A stretch of 64,000 bases of DNA, from assembly GCA_029168955.1 (NCBI GenBank), contig JAPDOI010000192.1, positions 1,266,001 to 1,330,000 on the forward strand, in the 5' to 3' direction. The position numbers and the translations under genes were made by a program. The DNA comes from Aplectana chamaeleonis (taxonomy: Eukaryota; Nematoda; Chromadorea; Rhabditida; Cosmocercidae). Each line of letters begins with the position of its first letter. Within the stretch, counting starts at the first letter, position 1. Below are positions 56,661-64,000 of this stretch, one piece after another. The notes under the pieces were generated by a model that was given only the letters and a program-made list of their open reading frames with translations, did not search any database and had not been told where the DNA came from.

Positions 56661-57888
56661 TCTCACATATATGCTTATGAGGTGAATGTCTCTTTTACTG
56701 AGCAAGTACATCAATGTCACTTCAATTCGTAAGGATTTGGGCTGGTGAAACAAGATTTTCAAGGATTTCAACACCAATTAATGGCTCATTTTTTTTACCT
56801 TTAAATTCGTAAACTCCCACGTAACTTTTGAACCACGTTTTTCTATATTTCCATTTGATAAGCTTTTTCTCAGCTGAAAGTAGGTCTTCTATGAATAACT
56901 AATTTTCAAAAAGGTAGAGTTGCCACGATAAGTAATAGTGAGTGCAAGACATGGACATTAGACGTTAGGTTTCCAATGAATTAATTATCCGATTACCATG
57001 TTTCTAGAATACGCCGAAGGAATAAATAGTTCGCATGTCCACTTCTGCAAAAATTCGGGCTAATGAGTTTTTTGAATAAACCCTTTTTATTATAAATTCA
57101 CCGAATGAATAAATGTATTTGAATGAGACATTTTCAAATTTTGCGATTGAATGAATTTCCATAGTCCGAATAACGCAGTCTTAAAAATGTTGAATAAATT
57201 ATTAAAAGTAATAATAATTGACTTAGGAGGATAATAACTGAATCCGTTTTTTGAAATCAGTAATGAAAATTTTCAAAATTTATCCTCTATTCGATACTCA
57301 ATAATCGCAAAGATTTGTCCGCATATTCAGATAGAAAATTAGAATCCTCGAATTATTCGCAGAATGATTAACGAAAATTCTCTAATTTTTATCAGTGACA
57401 GAAAGAAGTATTCGAAGGCCTTTTGACCCAAACTTTGTCCGAATATTCGGAAAACTGAGTATTTAAGTTTGTCAAAAGAGCGAATTGTTGGGAGAGGCCA
57501 ACTAGTTTGAAATCCCGGAATGAATCGAATATTCAAACACCCTATCAATACAGAAATTCCAAGAGAATCGATAACTGGATGAAAAAAATTTTCTTATTTA
57601 CCTGAATAAACCGAATACCCGAGAAAACTAAGAGTCCAAAATCCTGGGGCTTTCAAATATAGTCGAAAGTTCCATTAGTTCGAATATTTTTCGAATAACT
57701 TTTCGATCTCGCCCCAAGTCTATAAGTGAATACGTAAGTAGTGAAGAATATTACAATTATAATCCTACTCTAAAAATGAATACAAAGATAAGTGGAAGAA
57801 GTGTACATAGATCACAAAATCCCATTCTCAGGGAAGAATCTTCAGGTTTTGAAATAGCTCTGTTTGCCAATTGGTCTATCTTCTAGAA
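56661..57888. other. AT-rich region, no gene
   Basis: No coding frame of note. Scattered ATTCG/GAATA words suggest decayed satellite related to 54951-55495. Confidence 0.4.
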
Positions 57889-57917
57889 TTATATATTATA
57901 TATATAGTATATATATA

Positions 57918-57961
<44 letters not shown>

Positions 57962-57988
57962 TATATATATATATATATGTGTTATATA

Positions 57989-58052
<64 letters not shown>
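57889..58052. repeat. TA dinucleotide tract
   Basis: About 160 bp of nearly pure (TA)n with a few interruptions. The Tyr-Ile frames on both strands are by-products. Confidence 0.95.
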
Positions 58053-58056
<4 letters not shown>

Positions 58057-58177
58057 AAGTATATATGATATATTCTTTTCTTATGCGGACACTGAACATG
58101 ACTCAAGCCGCTGAGACATTGTCTAGTCTCCAACTTGGCAGAATCTGAATATTACAAACCCAGTCAATTAGATCATT

Positions 58178-58630
58178 TTAGATGTGAGGTGCACATAGCC
58201 CACCCTCGTACGTAGTACGCAAAAGCGCGTCGCCGCTCCAGTTTGCCGCGGCCTGATCATAGCAGTTGGGTTGCGGTACCATTGACAACCAGGCATGCCG
58301 CGCAGACTTTATCTCGCTCTTGCTGCGCTCTAAGCCACTCCACCTCTTCAGCTGGAGACACAAAGAAAAAGAGGCTACTTTATTGTTGCCCATCATGACT
58401 GGCATCTTCTCGGATGATTGAGGTTTCGATGCATATGTTGGCAGAAACATCAGCCACGGGACCGCTCCGTATATGTGGATTCTGCAGCTGTAATCAGCAA
58501 TTACACCTGTAAATGTATTCCTGTAGAACAATGTCTTAGGAATTCCCACATTATTTTTTATTTCTGACTGATCGGGAATAAATCTGACGCTCGTTCTCTC
58601 ACTTAGCACCATACAGGAATTCTTCAACAA
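58178..58630 (-). CDS. Unrecognised 150-codon frame
   Basis: Starts MLKNSCMVLSERTSVRF. Composition is mixed and protein-like (IHIYGAVPWLMFLPTYASKP; WSGDALLRTTYEGGLCAP). I do not recognise a family. A TTTGTGTCTCCAG near 58350 resembles an acceptor, so part could be intron. It may be an exon of a host gene or an old repeat. Confidence 0.3.
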   Translation of the reverse strand: MLKNSCMVLSERTSVRFIPDQSEIKNNVGIPKTLFYRNTFTGVIADYSCRIHIYGAVPWLMFLPTYASKPQSSEKMPVMMGNNKVASFSLCLQLKRWSGLERSKSEIKSARHAWLSMVPQPNCYDQAAANWSGDALLRTTYEGGLCAPHI

Positions 58631-59033
58631 AGTTAGTGAACAACTGAATTACTTCATGCTGGCGCTGCTGATTACACATGTGATAAAAAAAAGCCAAGAA
58701 ATCTTCTATCAAAGAGGGGATCTACCAAGCAAATGTGGTCTGGTGCTGAACAGGAAACGTTTACCAAGAAAAGAGCAATAGAGAAGCGGAAGTGAACGAT
58801 GTATACAAACAAGTATAAATATTTCCCTCAGAACCTATCTCCCGTGGCTGAAACTTTCCAACTCGTAACAAAACAGCCCGTTTTTGCTATGGCGCTTCAC
58901 AGAAATACTCTCTGGTTTTGAGATTGACTTCTTTTTCTTCGGTTTCCATTAGAAAAAATTCGTGCACTGAATACTTATTATTGAAAAGGAAAATATGATG
59001 TCGGCCAATTCACATCCAAACGATTTCATATTT
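58631..59033. other. No feature seen
   Basis: Unique-looking AT-rich sequence without a supportable gene. Confidence 0.3.
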
Positions 59034-59535
59034 GTCCCAAACGAGATGGCAGAAGCCTAGAGTCTAAAGAAGCAGCGCGCCGCCGTCTGCGTTCCTCTGA
59101 CATCATCGAAGTGACCTTCAGCACCTGGATTTCGATGTTAAAATTGTCTAGGCGAGACACTACAGAGGACTGCAACGCCAAACAATGAAGTGAAATAATG
59201 GCCTCCATCAGAACAAGTTAAAACAGCTCAGTTTGGCCATTGAGTTTACATGGTGAAATCGACGGATTAGGACGAGACTCTGTTGCGCTCCGACCTGTTA
59301 TCCATATCCTGAAAAACTTTCCCTGCCACGTGAAGAACAACATATGTATCGAGAATGAATATCACTGAGCGTTTTGAGGAGAAAAGAACGTGCAAAATAG
59401 CAATGGAGAATGTAAGAAAATGAAATGAGAAAGTTAAAAAACGTCCTAAAATACGAGAATTCCAGAGACGCATAGAGGGTTGGGCGCGCTTGCTTCTTTG
59501 GGCTCTAAGCTTGCCATCTCGTTAGGGACAGGGTA
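59034..59535. repeat. Foldback/MITE of about 500 bp
   Basis: Inverted ends: GTCCCAAACGAGATGGCAGA (59036) and its near complement TGCCATCTCGTTAGGGAC (59515), each with TTCTTTRGRCTCTA inside. A related end lies at about 61600. No gene. Confidence 0.7.
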
Positions 59536-60903
59536 TAAACTAGTGAAAGGGCAGTAGCAAATTCAATTACTAACACACATGAACCTTTTCAACCAAGTAA
59601 AAGTCCTTCTTGGAAAACCCTAGAAGCTCTTTGATGTGAGAAACACCACAGCGGTTTGTTCCATGAATTTAAAAAAATTTTAACCACAGAAATCGGTTCT
59701 CCAGAAATAATGCTAATCCTCTGTAGAACCTCGCCCAGTCCACTTTCCTAATGTTTCTTTTGGTTGGAGCGTTTCTGCTAGTGCCAAAGTGCTTGTGCTT
59801 GGAAAAACTCATTTTCGCGAGAATTGTACACTTTTTCTTGGGTAATACGTAGTAATACCCACGAGAAATCTCCACGGTTACCCACGATCCGGTATTCACT
59901 TTGAATTTTTAAACAGTAAGTGACCAACTTCCTAACCAGTTCCTCTATCCCACCCCCATCAAAAAAGCACGGCTGGCAATGTGTTTTAGCGATTTGATTT
60001 AGAAATCTAACATCCATTTCGCTGAAATTTTTTGCAGTTTCCTGCTAACATCTATAATGACTGGTGTGATTTTTGAGAACGATTTCTTTCACATTTTCAT
60101 GGTTGAATTCTTTGAAAAACAACCGCTCTGCGCATCGACGACTGCAGTAGCGAGGAAAAGAAAGGGTATATCAAAGATTCATTCGATAATTAGTAAGTAA
60201 CCAACTTGTTTACCGGTTCCCCTTATCCCACCCCATCAAAAAAGCACAGCTCTACAATATCTTTCAGCCCAGGATTGATTTAAGAATGGAATGTTCCAGA
60301 AGATCCAGCCCTGTGTTGTTTGCAAACTTTGTTGTGCAGGAACTTTGCACTCAAGATTTGATCATGAAATAGAAAGCTTTCTTCCAAATCACGTATCTTA
60401 CATTCATTGCTTCCCTAGAGACTCCATCGAAATCCTTCCATTTCTGGAGAGTCTGTGTCTTTCTACTTCTGTGCAGAATTCTGAGTGCTTCTCCCCTTCA
60501 CAAACTTGGATGAGCTCCACCATCCCTGAACTGCACAGTAAAAAAGCCTGTAAATAGTGAGCCCTTTCCGCGCAGACCGCAGAGATAGCCAGTTTGGCAC
60601 TTTGGCCGGCCGAGAGAGTGCCGAGGCCAACTGGCAGCGCCTTTCTTTTTCGTCCCTCTGCGCTCATCATACTGACTCGAACACCCCGCATGCCGGAGTT
60701 GTCAATGCTCTCGGAGATCTAGCAGTTGGACTATCGGCGGTGTCGAAATCTTGGGCGGCGCGGTGCGCCGCGCATCGCTCCTACCTCCGCCGCTCCTTTC
60801 AGCGGCGTGGACTCTATTCGACCCCTAAAGTCATCTGTTTTCAGATTTACGGTACGACATGCTACGTAACGTGTAAATTCAAACCGCGGCTGGCGTGGCG
60901 GTT
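59536..60903. other. Repeat-derived region
   Basis: 59915-59975 and 60195-60255 are direct copies (CCAACTT...CCGGTTCC...ATCCCACCCC...ATCAAAAAAGCAC). 60110-60170 resembles 45700-45760. A GC patch at 60745-60815 shares a core with 56400-56450. Frames of 88-116 codons show no domain. Confidence 0.4.
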
Positions 60904-61441
60904 TTAAAGGCAGTGTTCACGATGACTTCTCGTTTCCAAGTGATTTGCACTCAAAACAAAACTCCGTTGGCAGCCAAGTGTTACCAAAAATCACGAAGAA
61001 ACGGCGAGAAACGCACTAAAACGTCTTGTTTCCAGAGAGAGCAATTACACTTTCTAGGCCTGGGAACTAGTTATCTGATTGGATGAACATGTTCACGGTG
61101 GTTGTCACCGGTAATAAATGGCGACGGACTAATCGGAAATAGGAAGAGATATTTTGGGCAAAATAAGTATTACTTAGGGCCAGGGAAGGAAAGAACAGAA
61201 CGCAAACACAGAATGGAGAATTGCAAAAGACGGGTTCCACAAAAGATTTTCATTGTCACAACGAACAAAGTTCCATTCCCGATACTTGAGAAGAGCGAGG
61301 CTGATACTTGAGGATTTCGTGCCTTCTGGTGCAAGGTTTTTCTCCGGTTTTCTTCTGTCATTTCAGGTTCTACTGGGGGGCCAAACAATCGATTTAGCGA
61401 TTAATCTCAAAATCGAAGATTATCGTGAACACTGCCTTTGA
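60904..61441. repeat. TTAA-family MITE
   Basis: TTAAAGGCAGTGTTCACGAT to ATCGTGAACACTGCCTTTGA. Its interior (CACAAAAGATTTTCATTGTC) matches the fragments at 10860-10950 and 13200-13330. Confidence 0.85.
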
Positions 61442-61959
61442 ATCCCGATCTCTGAGGAATTGAACCGCCCTGCCAGCCGCGATTTGAATTTAAACGTTCT
61501 TTCGAGTAAAGGCCATGGGCCTAACTATAGTTTGGCGGTACGCGACGCCCGAAAATGGCGAAAATCTCAGAGACGTGCAGAGGGTCGCTGTAGCTTCATT
61601 GGACTCTTCCCGCTTGCCATCTCGCTTGGGAGAGGGTACACCTAATCGTTAACCAATATTTAACATTAACAAGATTTTTTTGCACTAAGATCATAATTTA
61701 CCATCATCGCCAAACTCTCACTAAAGTTAGTAGTTCTTTTATCAAAGTTTTTCCATGCTTGGGGCCCGATTGCTGGTCATGCCTTTATCACCCGTGAGAT
61801 TTTTTTGTGTTTTCAACCTTCCTCTCGTCCGCGTATTCAGCTGACTGGATCGGCCATAGCAGGCGTAAATTCGAACAGCAGGAGGATTCAGGCTTCAGTT
61901 ATAGTTAGTCGAAGAGAAAACGCCGTGACCACTGCCGGTACAACGAATTTGCATTTTTG
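61442..61959. other. No gene; end of a repeat
   Basis: Around 61600 a copy of the 59515 inverted-repeat end (TTGCCATCTCGCTTGGGA) occurs. Otherwise unremarkable. Confidence 0.3.
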
Positions 61960-62520
61960 GAATTCTCCGTGGAATTCCGAATATTCATTTGATTCGAAAA
62001 TAGAGAGCATTTTTCGAATCATTCATTCGATTCAGGAATCTCTTGAAAGCGGAATATCTCGAAAAATTCATTCATACATTTGAAATCTTGGGAAAAGCGG
62101 AATATTCGATAAATTCATTCCATTTGGAAATCCTAGAAAAACGGAATATTCCGAAAAAATTCATTCATTCGGAAATCTTGAAAGCGGAATATTCAGAAAA
62201 AATCACACTCATCTGGAATTCCCAAAAAAACCATATTCCAAAAATTCATTTATTCGGAAACCTTGAAAAGCGGAATATTCGAAAAATGTATTCATTCGGA
62301 AACCCTGCAAGGATAATATTCGAAAAATTCAGTCATTCGACAATCTTGAAAAGCGGAATATTCGAAAAATTCATTCTATTCGGAAATCCCTTAAACAATA
62401 TTCGAAAAATTCATTCATTTGAGAATTTCGAAATTTCAATATTCGAAAAATTCATTCATTTGAAAATTTCGAAATTTCAATATTCGAATTATTCATTCAT
62501 TCGAAAAAAACCTTCGAATA
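61960..62520. repeat. ATTCATTCATTCGG/AATATTCG satellite
   Basis: About 12-13 units of roughly 45 bp: GGAATATTCGAAAAATTCATTC, then a variable AATCTTGAAAAGC part. It shares the AATATTCG core with 54951-55495 but has a different unit. Confidence 0.85.
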
Positions 62521-62803
62521 CCAAAGTATAGCTGCTACACTGCTATGATCTCGGTGTTAGTTCTGAAGTTCTAACATTTTACTTTCTCAATAACGGACGC
62601 TCGATCCCTTTGATAAAAATAGCATAGCAGCGTCTCAGACAGAGTCAAACGGGACATTGTGCAGGTTCTCAGCGTATCTACGAGCCCCAACGGTTGGAAC
62701 ATCAATTTCTTTGCTTTGTACAACCACGCAAAAGTTTCGTTTTCGAATTCGCCAATATTCTAAAAATCACATTTGCATCGTCTCCCAACATTGCCTAAAT
62801 GTT
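62521..62803. other. No feature seen
   Basis: Unique AT-rich sequence; nothing supportable. Confidence 0.3.
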
Positions 62804-63276
62804 TTAATAGGTCAGCGGTCACGATGATCATTCTCCTGTGACTTTCTACTATGAAATTGTTGAGACATCATCGAGAAGGATCCAAGGCTCACAGATATCG
62901 AAAAAACCGTAGAAAAACGAGCCAGGAGTGTCAAAATAACGGCTGCAAACACAGCGTTTTTAAGTGTTTCAGAACCGCCCTCGTGTAACAGGATTTGCCC
63001 CTCGACGTGATTAAATGAACACTCAGATTACACGAATGATCAAATCAAGGAAGGGCTGATAAGTGAGCTGATCGCCCGGATTGCACTCATAGGCATCCCT
63101 CCACAGCGGTCAATTCCTCCTTGCTAAAAATCAACATAAACAAGGAAGGGCCTATTTTGGCTCAAAACGCAGCTTTGGAGTTCTTTTTAGCCTGGTCACG
63201 CTATAAAAGGCACCAGACCTTCCGTAAACCGTATGGATATCGGAAAGTGAAACTTATCGTGAACACTGCCATTTAA
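62804..63276. repeat. TTAA-family MITE, diverged
   Basis: TTAATAGGTCAGCGGTCACGAT to ATCGTGAACACTGCCATTTAA. Confidence 0.75.
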
Positions 63277-63460
63277 AGGCATCGTACATCCAGAGAAACC
63301 CATACACTCTATTTTCTCACGTTTTTGAGTCGATATATTCCTCCACACGAATCGAAATGGTAAAAGATGTGCTCAAAACTCTTGAGACTTGAAAAAATAC
63401 AGAATTAAAAAGGTAGTTGACAACGTTATTTGGAATTCCGGTCATTTAGATCTATTAAAG

Positions 63461-64000
63461 AGCTTAGTGGTCGCGATCAAATATGCTTGTCGTCTTTCCT
63501 CTCTAAAACCCTTTTCATAGGTCTCATTAGTAGGAACTATCAAGAAAAAATTGCTGGAAAAACCACTGTTCTTAGGTCCAATATTGAAGCCTGAACTTTC
63601 TTTTCTTTGATGGTGGACGAGCCCACTCCATCATCATGGGCATCGATGATTACTCTTATATCAAGAACGTCAACTGGCTTGAAATTAAAGAATTTTAATC
63701 ACGGAACCTTTCGGATTTATGTAACCTGTCTAGTCAAAACACACTGGCCAGGAGTGCTCTTTCTCTCATTGCTCAACTGTTTTTATTAGGTAAATCTCGC
63801 ATTTATTTCTTCCTCTGAATGTCGATGATTTTGACAGCTCGGTATGAGACTGCTATCTTTTTGCACGTCGGCGCTTTATGCACGTGTGCGCGAACTGGCT
63901 TCTTTGGGCCCTAGAAACTTGGTAAATCTAGCCCGTTTTTCACCGCGCTACCCTCTCCATGGTTTTTCGCTAGCTGTTTTTGATCTAGAAGCTTATTTGT
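63461..64000. repeat. TTAA-family MITE, cut by the window end
   Basis: AGCTTAGTGGTCGCGATCAAATATGC and the following 500 bp align along their length with the MITE at 18754-19299. The second end lies outside the window. Confidence 0.85.

Noticed and set aside
57864..58148. Tyr-Ile repeat frames
   Set aside because: Translation of a TA tract.

Overview
The window reads as repeat-dense nematode DNA. The BEL/Pao pol genes have nematode-type motifs (YVDN at the RT active site, a phlebovirus-like env behind pol). The introns are short and end in TTTCAG-like acceptors. A Helitron and many small foldback/MITE elements fill the rest. A strongylid-like worm is possible, but that is inference. I see no confident single-copy host gene; almost everything is mobile or repetitive.

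Bases 1-24660 form one very large inverted repeat. The left arm (1 to about 11172) is the reverse complement of the right arm (about 12990-24660). A 1.8 kb spacer between them holds a 5'-truncated LINE reverse transcriptase split by a MITE. The left arm runs off the window edge, so the true palindrome may be larger. The arms are near identical but differ by substitutions, homopolymer indels and one 466 bp deletion in the left arm.

The right arm is continuous with a nested pair of BEL/Pao LTR retrotransposons. Element A (13331-39379) is old: LTRs about 10% different, broken frames. Its order is LTR, PBS, gag, protease, RT, RNase H, integrase, env (Gn-like and class II fusion Gc-like) and a 3' zinc-knuckle ORF. 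Element B (22272-34220) is younger: LTRs about 2% different. It sits inside A's integrase gene with a 5 bp target duplication AAGGG. B has gag, protease and one long pol, no env, and its own GC-rich zinc-knuckle ORF downstream of pol. Both use the same apparent tRNA primer site. The left arm carries the reversed 5' part of A plus the start of B.

From 39.4 to 48.3 kb there are foldback elements, simple repeats, a 2.2 kb minisatellite of 42 bp units and a 2.5 kb foldback element with iterated GATTTGGC motifs. From 49.1 to 54.9 kb on the minus strand lies a decayed Helitron Rep/PIF1-helicase gene. It is followed directly by a two-exon ubiquitin-specific-protease (C19) gene with Cys box, zinc-finger cysteines and His box. 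From 55 to 64 kb there are AATATTCG satellites, GC-rich patches, a TA tract, further MITEs and one unrecognised 150-codon frame.

The points most worth a second look are the Helitron-USP association, the 24.7 kb palindrome centred on a foldback hairpin, and the homologous 3' zinc-knuckle ORFs in two diverged BEL/Pao elements.
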